From positions 5,596-69,595 of the forward strand of contig JADIYM010000022.1 in assembly GCA_016705245.1 (NCBI GenBank): a DNA stretch of 64,000 nt, given 5' to 3'. How positions within the stretch are numbered: the stretch's first letter is position 1; the number at the start of each line of letters is the position of its first letter. This stretch comes from Blastocatellia bacterium. Lineage in GTDB: Bacteria > Acidobacteriota > Blastocatellia > UBA7656 > JADIYM01. This document shows, in pieces, positions 48,244-56,978 of this stretch. Under the pieces are notes generated by a model. The model did no database searches. It saw nothing but the letters and a program-made list of their open reading frames with translations, and was not told the origin of the DNA. The position numbers were made by a program, and so were the translations under genes.

Positions 48244-48708
48244 ATGGATGATATTCAAGCTGATCTGATGCTGCTTCGAGGATTGGTCGCCCGCGAGCTC
48301 GAGACGATCAACCACTATCGCGAACTGGCGACCGCGTGCGCAGATGAAGAAGTTCGAGACTTCTTCCTTCATATTGTCGATGAAGAAAAGTTTCACATAG
48401 CCGATACGTTGCGCGCCATCGCAACGATTGATCTGGAACAATCTGACCTACTGCGGATCGGCTACATGGATGGCCACGTTCCTGGCTATCTCCCTGCTGC
48501 GTCCGGAGCAGACTTGCGGTTCCCGTCAACGGAGACATTCCGCCCAGGGTCCGTCGACGAGTCGGCTGGAAGGCTTCGAGGGGACTCAATTCCCTCCGGA
48601 TTATCGGAAGGGGTGGAGGAATCTCAGATTCACCGTGGCGAAACCAGCTTGAACCGGCCGAACAAATGGACGGTCGGCAGCCTTCGAGGCATTCCTCAGA
48701 GTCAATGA
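48244..48708 (+). CDS. Encapsulin-type ferritin-like protein (EncFtn-like) with C-terminal cargo-loading peptide
   Basis: 154 residues from the ATG at 48244. Two helices match encapsulated ferritin: ARELETINHYRELATACADE with Glu18 and Tyr25 (same spacing as E32/Y39 in the Rhodospirillum protein) and IVDEEKFHIADTLRAI with Glu48 and His51 (as E62/H65). A flexible tail of about 60 residues ends NRPNKWTVGSLRGIPQSQ; TVGSLRG is the core of known encapsulin cargo peptides. It would oxidise Fe(II) inside an encapsulin shell. The shell gene is not in the window. Next to the SufR-like/Fe-S block. Confidence 0.75.
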   Translation: MDDIQADLMLLRGLVARELETINHYRELATACADEEVRDFFLHIVDEEKFHIADTLRAIATIDLEQSDLLRIGYMDGHVPGYLPAASGADLRFPSTETFRPGSVDESAGRLRGDSIPSGLSEGVEESQIHRGETSLNRPNKWTVGSLRGIPQSQ

Positions 48709-48965
48709 TCCAGTCTGCATCCCAGGCCAGGCGACGGGCGTCGATCGGTGTCATTCTTAGTCAGGCGGTCTGACTCGGAGGCTGGTGCGCTCGAATTGTA
48801 AGTTTGGCGTCTGGATTGACGAAGCCTGTCTACTATCGTATTCTGCTGAGCCGTTTGGATATGCTGGAAGGCGTCGCGAGGATGTGTTGCCCTGAATGTG
48901 AGTAGCGTGTGCAACCGGCCCTGCAAGACCGAATCGTCAATTAACCCGTTGGACGGAGAATAAAG

Positions 48966-49454
48966 ATGTCGATCTTTTCGGAAGTAGTTGAGACCGTCCG
49001 GACGCTCGCTGGTGGCCTCGCACATACGATGGCTCGCATCCCGCAGCCAAAGACCACAATCAGCTACCCTGACGATCCGGTTCCGCTGTCGGCGCGATTC
49101 CGTGGAGAGCATTTTCTCGACACAGACGAGACCGGTCGCGAACGTTGCGTTGCCTGCTTCCTCTGTTCAGCCATCTGTCCCGCCGATGCCATCTATATTG
49201 AGGGTGCAGACGATTCGAGACCATATCCGGAACGTGTGGGCGTCGACGCCCGTTATGCTTCGGTCTACCGGATTGATTACGGTCGCTGCATTCTATGTGG
49301 GTTCTGCGTTGAGGCATGTCCGAAGGATGCCATAAAGCACGGACACGATTTTGAGATGGCCTCCTACACCCGCGAGGGCCTCCTTCGAAGCAAAGATGCC
49401 CTCCTGGCCAACAGAGATCGGCAGCGCAGTCTACACATTACCATCCGCACGTGA
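48966..49454 (+). CDS. nuoI: NuoI-type 2x[4Fe-4S] ferredoxin subunit
   Basis: 162 residues. Two cluster motifs: C-x2-C-x2-C-x3-C at about 61-71 (RCVACFLCSAICPADAIYIE) and at 108-118 (RCILCGFCVEACPKDAIKHG). The spacing and the region HGHDFEMASYTREGL are characteristic of complex I subunit NuoI. It stands alone here, with no other nuo genes in the window. It may be a displaced complex I subunit or a stand-alone paralogue. Confidence 0.88.
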   Translation: MSIFSEVVETVRTLAGGLAHTMARIPQPKTTISYPDDPVPLSARFRGEHFLDTDETGRERCVACFLCSAICPADAIYIEGADDSRPYPERVGVDARYASVYRIDYGRCILCGFCVEACPKDAIKHGHDFEMASYTREGLLRSKDALLANRDRQRSLHITIRT

Positions 49455-49644
49455 GTGATTCGCATCGGTGAGTCGCTGTCGCGCTCTCGAGCCTTGGCTC
49501 AGGGGGTCTGTCAACAACAGGCCCCCTGTTTCATTTCAGCGTATTGAGATCGTTCAACAGCTTAGTCCGTATGTATGACTCAGGGTCGATCGCCGCTAGA
49601 TCGCAGCGTAAACGAGATACTCAGGTCAAGATGACGCTGTCGTT

Positions 49645-49683
49645 GACGGTGACGGTGACGGTGATGGTGACGGTGACGGTGAC
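49645..49683. repeat. GACGGT hexamer tandem repeat
   Basis: Six and a half units of GACGGT with one T substitution. It is in the 49455-49930 gap between nuoI and parB, which otherwise holds the parS-like site and no convincing gene. Confidence 0.8.
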
Positions 49684-49882
49684 GCCACAGTTCAAGCGAC
49701 AAGATCGGGCAAGTTGAGTCGAAGTCTGGCATCGGTCTTGATGAAATAAGCAGATTCCAGTCGCACTGCCTTCGGTGCTTCAACTTGGCGGCTAAGAATG
49801 TCGACTCTTTCGAGCCCGCCAGCTTGCCTGCGTCTTTTCCCGCGTAGGGAAGGCATGACGTGCAGCGCAAAAAAGTCCGTGG

Positions 49883-49898
49883 CGTTCCACGTGGAGCG
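49883..49898. promoter_or_regulatory. parS-like centromere site
   Basis: CGTTCCACGTGGAGCG is a near-perfect palindrome around CCACGTGG and close to the parS family GTT(T/C)CACGTG(A/G)AAC. It lies 33 bases beyond the 3' end of parB, the expected location. ParB-CTPase clamps would load here. Confidence 0.65.
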
Positions 49899-49930
49899 CA
49901 ACTGTGACGCTGCAGTTGAACGGGCGCCGA

Positions 49931-51013
49931 CTACAGGGCTCGAAGCAGCGCATCGATGGCGGATGAGATCTCAGTTCGGCGTGCCGGTCCGTAGTCTTCG
50001 AGATTCGTGGATTCGAGTCTGTCGATGAGATCCACGATTTTCCCATCGAGCGTGGATGATCCACGTTGAAAAGTCTTAACGGACTCAACGGTTGTCGAAG
50101 AACGCTCGGTGACTTGCTGTGAGTTTGAGGCTGGCTCGCCTGTGAGTTTTCGGACTTCTGCCTGTAAGGCACGAACGGACAATCCGCCAGGCCCGGCACG
50201 CTCAATCAGGTCGAGTCTCATTGCGCGGGCGTTGTCCTCGTCTCCTCCAAGTCTTTCTGCTGTGAGTCGACCAATTGCGCGGGCCTTGGAGTAAGTAAGC
50301 CTACCCGATCGAAGCGCATCAAGTAGCTCGCTTGGCAGACTCAATAGGGGTAGGCGATGCGAGACAAACGACTGCCACGTTATGCGGCCTACACGGCTGA
50401 ACACTTCCGCAACGGCCGGCTCGAGTCGAAGGACAGCGTCGTCCTTGGAATTCCCGGCGAGGCGATTATTCAACGCTCGGAGCAGTCGGATGGCACCTGT
50501 TTGAGGACTTTCAACGTCAACGTACGATTCAAACTCGACGCCTGAACGCATTCGGTCGGCCAGAAGATCGAGGTAGCCCTCGGCCTCTTCAAGTACGTTG
50601 AGATCCTCGCGCTGGAGATTCTCGACCATCGCCACTGTTCGAACGCCCACATCATCGAGTGAAATCACACGTACCGGCACCTCGGACAGTCCAGCAGCCT
50701 GCGCAGCTCGCCAACGACGCTCTCCAGCAACTATCTCGTATTCATTCGAAGAATCATCGATAAGTCGCACGAGTATGGGCTGTAGTACGCCGTGAACACG
50801 CACGGACTCGGTGAGGTCTCGAAGCGCGGCGGCGTCGAAGGTCACTCTTGGCTGATGCCGTCCCGGTACAAGGGAATCCACCGCCAACTCGAACTTGGGA
50901 ATCCCCTCGAGGCCCGTCGAATCCAGTAGAGCCGCTTCCGCCGCCAGCGCGGGGTCAGCTGCAGGAACTGAGCTCTGGAAGAGCGCGTCGATTCCAATGC
51001 GTTTCTTCGCCAT
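49931..51013 (-). CDS. parB: Partition protein ParB
   Basis: 360 residues. The N-terminal CTP-binding/ParB domain has PGRHQPRVTFDAAALRDLTE, VHGVLQPILVRL and AGERRWRAAQAAGLSEVPVR, with VAMVENLQREDLN. The central HTH covers SRVGRITWQSFVSHRLPLLS, and the C-terminus is a dimerisation domain. It binds parS and with ParA segregates the replicon. The protein is longer and less canonical in its middle than chromosomal Spo0J, in keeping with a secondary-replicon type. It is followed upstream by parA in the same direction. Confidence 0.93.
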   Translation of the reverse strand: MAKKRIGIDALFQSSVPAADPALAAEAALLDSTGLEGIPKFELAVDSLVPGRHQPRVTFDAAALRDLTESVRVHGVLQPILVRLIDDSSNEYEIVAGERRWRAAQAAGLSEVPVRVISLDDVGVRTVAMVENLQREDLNVLEEAEGYLDLLADRMRSGVEFESYVDVESPQTGAIRLLRALNNRLAGNSKDDAVLRLEPAVAEVFSRVGRITWQSFVSHRLPLLSLPSELLDALRSGRLTYSKARAIGRLTAERLGGDEDNARAMRLDLIERAGPGGLSVRALQAEVRKLTGEPASNSQQVTERSSTTVESVKTFQRGSSTLDGKIVDLIDRLESTNLEDYGPARRTEISSAIDALLRAL

Positions 51014-51169
51014 TACGTGTCACTCCTTCCAACTGATGGGACGAACCAGAAGCGGCACTCGCCTTTCTGAACATTCGCACTCCACCCATCCGACGGTCTC
51101 CATCCGCAGTCTCACACCAATCATTCGTAAACGAAATTGACCGCTGCGTCGCGATTTCACGACCTGTCA

Positions 51170-51183
51170 GGACAACGTTGTCC
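51170..51183. promoter_or_regulatory. 14-bp perfect palindrome between parA and parB
   Basis: GGACAACGTTGTCC is its own reverse complement, in the 205-base space between parA and parB. A possible ParA/ParB autoregulatory operator; no other evidence. Confidence 0.35.
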
Positions 51184-51218
51184 TTTGTCTCCGGCTTGTC
51201 GTACCGGTCGCTTATTCA

Positions 51219-52016
51219 TCAGATCTCCAGCGCATCGGCAAGCGCCCGAATGTCAGCAATTCCATCGTACGTAGGCGCGTGCTTGTGGACAGGAACACCG
51301 TGGGCACTTGCCTCAGCGAAAGCGACTCCACGACGAATCGGCGCGAAAACGGTCAAGCGATCTCCGAGTCGATTCTTCAGCACTTCGTAGCTCTCAGTAT
51401 TCAGTCGAGTTCGCCGATCCAACAATGTCGGCACGACACCGGCTATCTTGAGTTTCGGGTTGAGGGTTCGAACCCTATCGATCGTGTCGAACAGGTGACG
51501 AGTGCCCCGTAGTGCCTTTATCTCGCACTGTACCGGGATCAGGATCTCGTCTGCCGCAACAAGAACATTTATCGAGATATTGCCAAGCGAGGGAGGCGCA
51601 TCGATGAAAATCAGGTCATATGAAGCCGAAATCTTCTCGACAACCTGGCGGAGTTTGAGCTCGCGCCCAATCTCAGCAGCAAGCAGGAAATCGGCGGCAG
51701 CGAGGTCAATCGACGACGGAAGGACATCCAGACCGTGAACCCGCACGATAGTCGGAACAGCATCGTGAAGCAGAGCATCGAAGAGGCTCGCTTCGAGGCT
51801 ATCCGCATCGACACCGAGAAACTCTGTCAGCGATGCCTGGGGATCCGCGTCGATTAGTAAGACCCGACTTCCGCGGGTCGCGAACTCGAAGCCCAGATCC
51901 CTCGTCAGGGTGGTCTTACCAACCCCTCCCGCCTGATTGAACACCGCCAGTATACGCGCCACGTCTCGTACTCCAGATTCAGCAACTACCGACAGTTGAA
52001 GAAACATGCCAGACAC
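51219..52016 (-). CDS. parA: Partition ATPase ParA
   Basis: 265 residues as the open frame; the family N-terminus is ARILAVFNQAGGVGKTTLTR, so the true start may be a GTG about 19 codons downstream. Deviant Walker A GGVGKTT, then LLIDADPQASLTEFLG and DLIFIDAPPSLGNISINVLV are all intact. It forms ATP-dependent gradients on the nucleoid to move ParB-parS complexes. The 5' end overlaps the first iteron group (51990-52047), so replication initiator binding could repress it. Confidence 0.93.
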   Translation of the reverse strand: MSGMFLQLSVVAESGVRDVARILAVFNQAGGVGKTTLTRDLGFEFATRGSRVLLIDADPQASLTEFLGVDADSLEASLFDALLHDAVPTIVRVHGLDVLPSSIDLAAADFLLAAEIGRELKLRQVVEKISASYDLIFIDAPPSLGNISINVLVAADEILIPVQCEIKALRGTRHLFDTIDRVRTLNPKLKIAGVVPTLLDRRTRLNTESYEVLKNRLGDRLTVFAPIRRGVAFAEASAHGVPVHKHAPTYDGIADIRALADALEI

Positions 52017-52047
52017 TTGGCATAAGACTATTGATACTTGAAGGAAA
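51990..52047. repeat. Iteron group 1, three copies at the parA start
   Basis: Three 16-base units related to TGACACTTGGNGGAAG begin at 51990, 52011 and 52032, a 21-base period. They lie at the parA start codon, so a bound initiator could control parA. Confidence 0.7.
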
Positions 52048-52290
52048 CCTCAGCGCCCACGCTACCTATGTGATACATGGCATGGTGCGATTGGATCCTC
52101 CTGTGCTGCTCTTTGACTGGATCTGACAGGCTCTGGCGTCACGCGAGCGATGCGATTCGCACTATCGCACAATCAGTCCACATTGTCATGGTCGAGAATT
52201 CTTGGGAAGAGTTGCGTGAGCCCGAACGATTTTTTGCGGGAAATCTCCAATTCAAGGCAGATTCGCGTCCTGCGGCGTCATTCAACTTGC

Positions 52291-52502
52291 TGACAGTTGG
52301 CATAAGAACTACTGATCAATGGCATAAGAACATCGGCATTTGGGGGAAGAACTCCTGACACTTGGGGGAAAGAGCCATGATCATTGTAAGAAATTGCATG
52401 AACAATGGCGTAAGCGACCAGGCACGGGCAGTTTCGGACTACTGACAACTGGAGGAAGTGATTACTGACACTTGGAGGAAGGCCCACGACACATGGAGGA
52501 AG
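52291..52502. repeat. Iteron array of the replication origin (about ten copies, 21-23 bp period)
   Basis: Units start at 52291, 52313, 52334, 52356, 52378, 52399, a degenerate one near 52421, 52443, 52466 and 52487. Best copies are TGACACTTGGAGGAAG and TGACAGTTGGCATAAG. The two-helical-turn period puts all sites on one DNA face, as in iteron plasmid origins. More AT-rich sequence surrounds it. Further single copies are at 52829-52844 and 54810-54825. The whole 52017-53059 stretch has no convincing gene and is best read as the origin. Confidence 0.88.
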
Positions 52503-52608
52503 CGCCGAAGACTAACCCTCCCATTTGCATTACTTATGCTGCCACAAGGATGGCCTCTTTGTTGTCTGAATGTCTTGAATGTCATGAAGCAAAACACATT
52601 TATAGCGA

Positions 52609-52648
52609 TGGAGACTGGGACGGAGACAGAGACGGAGACAGAGATGGA
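52609..52648. repeat. GGAGAC/GACAGA microsatellite in the origin region
   Basis: A run of imperfect GGAGAC and GACAGA hexamers on the plus strand, purine-rich, about 110 bases past the iteron array. It resembles the GACGGT repeat on the other side of parAB. Confidence 0.65.
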
Positions 52649-53059
52649 CCGGGGTTAAGAGATTGGCATGGCCGTCTGGTGGGTCGTACTTCTGGTCCAG
52701 GCATCGCACGTCAGCGACTCGGGAGGTGCACTCGAAAGAGACTTACCTGGAAAGGAGTCCAGAAGAGCATTTCGACCGAGGACCGAACACGACAGCGAAG
52801 CCGGAGCAACTCATAGGGCGAAGTCCGTTGACACTTGGGGGAAGTCGAAGCCCGGAATCGCAGTACAAACAAATCAGGCAGAACGACAATCAGGCGGTCA
52901 GGTCCCAACATCGAGGACAGTTGACCGAAACTTTTGATTCGAGATGATCGACGCAGACGTGAAGAGTTGCTGATCGACCGCCGAAAGCACTTGGCAAAAC
53001 GCACTCTTGGTCGCCCGGCCCCTAAAGCGATCAGACAGGGATGAGACCTGGAGAACGAG

Positions 53060-54620
53060 ATGGCAAAAACTGGAAATACAAGGTCGGTATCCGACACAAC
53101 GACTTCGAAGTCCGCCGGCACAGCGAGCCGCCGACAGGCACGACGACCTGCTACTCACGGCCTTGCTGGCCGGATTGGCCACGACCGGAATGCCAGTGAT
53201 CCAGTGCGCGTTGCGTTCGACGAGTTCAATCTCGCACGTTTCCGATCTCCGTTCTCGACAAGAAGGCTCAATCGAGCAAGGAACCGCTACAGTTCAATGA
53301 CACGATCACGTGGAATGGCGAACGGGTAGATCGAATGTGGAAGGTCTTTCCACATCCCGAGAAGGGATTTCCGGGGCCAATCGACGACGACGTGATGATG
53401 GCTCTTCTTGAACTCACACGTGAACAGGGTGGTTTCGAAGAAGGCTTCTTCTCACGTTACGACTTGCTCAAGCGGCTGGGCTGGCCGATCAACGCCACCT
53501 ACTACACTCGCCTCGAAACGAGCTTCAGAAACTCGCGGCCGTTCGGGTCGAGGCCATCAATGCGTTCGGCGATCGCGCCCGAAAGCGCTTCGTCAACATG
53601 GGATTGACCTTCATCCAGGAATGGAAGCTCAACAGCGAAACTCGTGGGGGAGAGAAGTCGAGCTACATTCTCTGGTCTGACAGGATCGCCGATTCGATCA
53701 ACCAGGAGCTCACGCGCTATCTCGATGCCTCGTTTTACTTCGAGGAGCTTACGTCGGCCATAGAACGGCGTCTCTTCCGCTACCTGGACAACTACTTCGA
53801 CAACAAGCAGTTCTCGCTCGTCCTCAACGTGCGGGACCTCTCCCACGAACATCTCGGTGTCAGCAGACAATACAAGTACATCTCGCAGGTCATGCAGCGC
53901 CTCGAGCCGGCGTTGAACACGCTGGTGGAGAAGGGATACCTCGAGAGCTGGCTGCTCTCCGGTGAGAATCTCTACGTCTACAAGCGGCCCGACTTCGGCG
54001 CGCGTGTTCAACTCGCCCTTCCGTTTCTGGCCGCGTGCGAGCCGGCTGGACCCGATGCCGGCGCGGACATGCGAATTCTCGAGCGACTGCTCGTCGAGCG
54101 CGGCGTCGTGCCCGCGGTATCCTCGCGACTGTGTCACGACGATACCGCGGAGCAGCGCGATCGAATCGATCGTGCGATCCGATACCTGGACGGGGAACTC
54201 GCACTCGGCAAACGATTCGCCAATCCCGGCGGTTTCCTCGTCAGCCTGATCGGTCGCGGCGCACCCAACCAGAGTGACAGGAACGCCTCCACCTCGCGGG
54301 CGACTCCACCCGTCGCGGCAAGCCCCCAGCCCACGGCTCCCGCCAAACCGCGTTCAACCTACGAGGTCGAATACGCGTACCAGACCTATCTCAACGAGCT
54401 TGGGCTGCGTGCCTATGAAGCACTTTCACCGGATGAGCTCGCGAAGCTCGTGGGCGAAAAGCGCGAAGAACTTCTCGCTTCGAGTCACGAGAAGACATTC
54501 CGGAAAATGCCGGCTACGGCCTTCGACGAGCACGTCCGGTACGTCATCCGAAAGGAACTTGCCGCTCTAAAGGCGGTGCCGTTCGAGACGTGGCTCAGCG
54601 AATGGACCGCGAACAGCTGA
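53060..54620 (+). pseudogene. repA: RepA-family replication initiator (RPA type), two frame breaks
   Basis: Three frame segments join to one initiator of about 520 residues. Segment 1: MAKTGNTRSVSDTTTSKSAG to RVAFDEFNLARF. After a missing T at about 53240: PISVLDKKAQSSKEPLQFND, PIDDDVMMALLELTREQGGF, YDLLKRLGWPINATYYTRLE. After a missing A at about 53517: NELQKLAAVRVEAINAFGDR, IQEWKLNSETRGGEKSSYIL, then LTSAIERRLFRYLDNYFDNK. This is the winged-helix RepA found on plasmids and chromids. Both breaks are one base short in a homopolymer. It faces away from the iterons and parAB. Confidence 0.85.
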
Positions 54621-55163
54621 TCCTGGGCAAAACACCAACGCATGGAACCCAAATCCTCAACGATGACCGTCGCGAAAAAATCGACCAGCCGGCCCGGCGA
54701 ATCTGGAACCAGGCCGACGCTCTCCCGGTTCTTCACGGCACGTCGAGGGATTCGAGGCGGTGCTCGAGTGCAGGCTCGTGCCTAGGCGCCGACCACGGCG
54801 CGTTATTGCTGACAGTTGGCGAAAGTCGACGCGACCGGATTCCTCCTCCGTCGGTGCTTCGTCTGCGCGCGTCGACCTCGAGTCGGACGTCTCGCGCACA
54901 GCTGCTTCGACGCAGTGGCCGCGACGAGTCCGTGCTTCACAACGCTTTACCCGGTGCCCTTGAGGATGGATTCACCGCCGTGTCCTCATTCCACGAGCGC
55001 CAAGTCCGGTTGGCGAATCGCGTGCCCGGTTTTCCGACATTGTTGTATCGACGTCTATCGATGCCACCTGCGACCGTCCGAGCGTGCCGGTGAGAGCCAC
55101 TGGCAATGAAGCACGCTTGATTGTGTCAGGTGACCGTTCGGTAACCAGGAGGGAAGTGATCCC
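54621..55163. other. Intergenic region with one iteron, no convincing gene
   Basis: 540 bases between repA and the MglA-like gene. Open frames here lack family similarity and are low in hydrophobic patterning. It contains one iteron-like unit, TGACAGTTGGCGAAAG, at 54810-54825, which may serve as an initiator titration site. Confidence 0.5.
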
Positions 55164-55760
55164 ATGACCGTTTCAGAACGTCCGGCGTCAGGTCGGGCAA
55201 TTCGAATCGTCTATTGCGGCCCGAGCGAGAGCGGAAAGACCACCAATCTCGAGGCATTGTCGCAGTTGCTCCCCTCACACGCGCTCCACAAACTCCTCCA
55301 GCTTGCGACCGAGACGCAGCGAACACTCTACTTCGACCTGCTCTCGCTCGAGCTCGCCATGGGAGGAGACACGAAGCTCCGCATCGAGCTCTTCACGGTA
55401 CCCGGCCAGAGCTTCTACGTGAATGCGCGACGTCGAGTGTTGCGAGAGGCCGACGGAATCGTCTTCGTGGCCGATAGCCGGCGGCACCGACTGGACGCGA
55501 ACATCGAGGCCCTCGCCGAGGTCGCGGCCGCCATCGAGGACGCCGGTCGAGATGTCGACGACATCCCCGCAGTTCTTCAGCTCAACAAGTGCGACGACGA
55601 GCACGCCGTGCCGCATCACGAACTCCTCGCGTTGCTCGGCTGTGACGACGAGCCGTTCATCGAGGCCGTGGCAAGCGAAGGACGCGGCGTCGTCGAAACA
55701 CTCCGACTCATTTCCCGCCACGTACTTGCGCCGCGGATGCAATTCGAGCCAACCTTCTAG
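55164..55760 (+). CDS. MglA-like small GTPase
   Basis: 198 residues. G1 loop CGPSESGKTTNLEAL (about 18-32), switch region with FDLLSLELAMGGDTKLRIEL, G3 as TVPGQ, G4 as LNKCDDE. MglA-type GTPases set cell polarity and motility in Myxococcus and occur widely in other phyla. The G3 TVPGQ replaces the usual DxxGQ, a known trait of this family. No MglB is adjacent. GGAGGGAAGTG lies upstream of the ATG. Confidence 0.9.
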   Translation: MTVSERPASGRAIRIVYCGPSESGKTTNLEALSQLLPSHALHKLLQLATETQRTLYFDLLSLELAMGGDTKLRIELFTVPGQSFYVNARRRVLREADGIVFVADSRRHRLDANIEALAEVAAAIEDAGRDVDDIPAVLQLNKCDDEHAVPHHELLALLGCDDEPFIEAVASEGRGVVETLRLISRHVLAPRMQFEPTF

Positions 55761-55897
55761 AGCAATCTGGTGCGTTGGCCGCGTTTTGCGGCGAGGTGTT
55801 TAACCGACGATCGATTCTCGCTGTCCGCCGCGCGTCCGGAACCCCGCCGCCGTTCGGAGCGCCGAGAGAGTCAGCGGCCGATGAACCGGCAATCACC

Positions 55898-56926
55898 ATG
55901 AAGCGATCAATTCTCGCAGCGGTTACCGCCTCGATCCTCGTTGCCTTGGCGGGTCCTGTAGACGCCTTTGCTCAGCGACGTCCCAGAACCGTCACTCGGC
56001 CTGCGAACGAGACGGTGATCTGGAGGGACCCAGGTGCCGTTGGTCAGCTTGATCTCGAGGGAGGCGCCGGGGGCCGTTCCGGCGCGCCTCTTGCGCCGTT
56101 CCAGTTCGAGGAAGAGGACTCCGGTGGGACGAATCCCAAGATCAAGGTGACCGATGCTTCGGGACGGCGATGGGGGGTGAAGTGGGGGACCGAAGTGAAC
56201 TCCGAGGTCTTTGCCACGCGCATCGTCTGGGCCGCCGGATACTTTGTCGAACCAGCGTACTTCGTTGCTCGAGGCCGAATCGACGGCATCCCGTCCGGCG
56301 GTCTCGACCGGGCCAGGAAGTTCGTTGCCGCCGACGGCAGTTTCAATGACGCCCGGTTCGAACTCCGTGAAGAGAACGTCGAAAAGCTCAAGGATGAGCA
56401 GAGCTGGGCCTGGAACTCGAACCCGTTCGTCGGCACGAAACACCTGAACGGACTGAAGATCGTCGTGATGCTCGTGTCGAACTGGGACAGCAAGGACAGG
56501 CGCGACGCCGGTCGCGGCTCAAACACCGGAATCTATAAGTACACGCTTCCAAGCGGGACCATGGAAACCCGGTACCTGTTCACGGACTGGGGCGGATCGA
56601 TGGGCAAGTGGGGCAACTTCTTCTCGAGAGAGAAGTGGGACTGCAAGGGTTTTGCCTCTCAGTCGAAGGACTTCATCAAGGGCGTGAAGGCAGGTGGCAT
56701 CGTCGAGTTCGGCTACTCCGGTCAGAGGACTTCCGATGTCGCCGAGGGCATAACCGCGCGAGACGTTCGTTTCGTCTACAAGTTTCTCGGCCAGCTCTCT
56801 GACGAGCAGCTTCGCGACGGACTTCGTGCCTGCGGAGCCACCGACGAGGAAATGGTCTGCTACGTGAACGCGATGCGTGAACGTCTGAATCAGATGGCCA
56901 GGGTCGCTGCAACCGTCGACAAGTAG
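55898..56926 (+). CDS. Secreted kinase-fold-like protein of unknown function
   Basis: 342 residues. Signal peptide SILAAVTASILVALAGPVDA precedes a Pro/Arg-rich mature start. The core reads GRRWGVKWGTEVNSEVFATR, AAGYFVEPAYFVARG, NPFVGTKHLNGLKIVVMLVS then NWDSKDRR, followed by FTDWGGSMGKWG. The order K, E, then N-W-D and D-W-G loosely follows kinase-fold (HipA/PI-kinase-like) logic, but outside the cytosol. I recall similar unnamed proteins as common in Acidobacteriota. Function not assigned. Confidence 0.7.
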   Translation: MKRSILAAVTASILVALAGPVDAFAQRRPRTVTRPANETVIWRDPGAVGQLDLEGGAGGRSGAPLAPFQFEEEDSGGTNPKIKVTDASGRRWGVKWGTEVNSEVFATRIVWAAGYFVEPAYFVARGRIDGIPSGGLDRARKFVAADGSFNDARFELREENVEKLKDEQSWAWNSNPFVGTKHLNGLKIVVMLVSNWDSKDRRDAGRGSNTGIYKYTLPSGTMETRYLFTDWGGSMGKWGNFFSREKWDCKGFASQSKDFIKGVKAGGIVEFGYSGQRTSDVAEGITARDVRFVYKFLGQLSDEQLRDGLRACGATDEEMVCYVNAMRERLNQMARVAATVDK

Positions 56927-56978
56927 CCTGCTGCATCGAGGCGTCAATGGACTGTCCGACGCGCCTCCGTACGATTCG

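Noticed and set aside
49580..49870. His/Arg-rich minus-strand ORF with an HRHRHHHRHRHRQRQRH stretch
   Set aside because: The His/Arg run is only the translation of the GACGGT hexamer repeat.
54590..55093. 167-residue open frame after repA
   Set aside because: It overlaps the end of repA, has no motif in any frame, and includes an iteron-like site.
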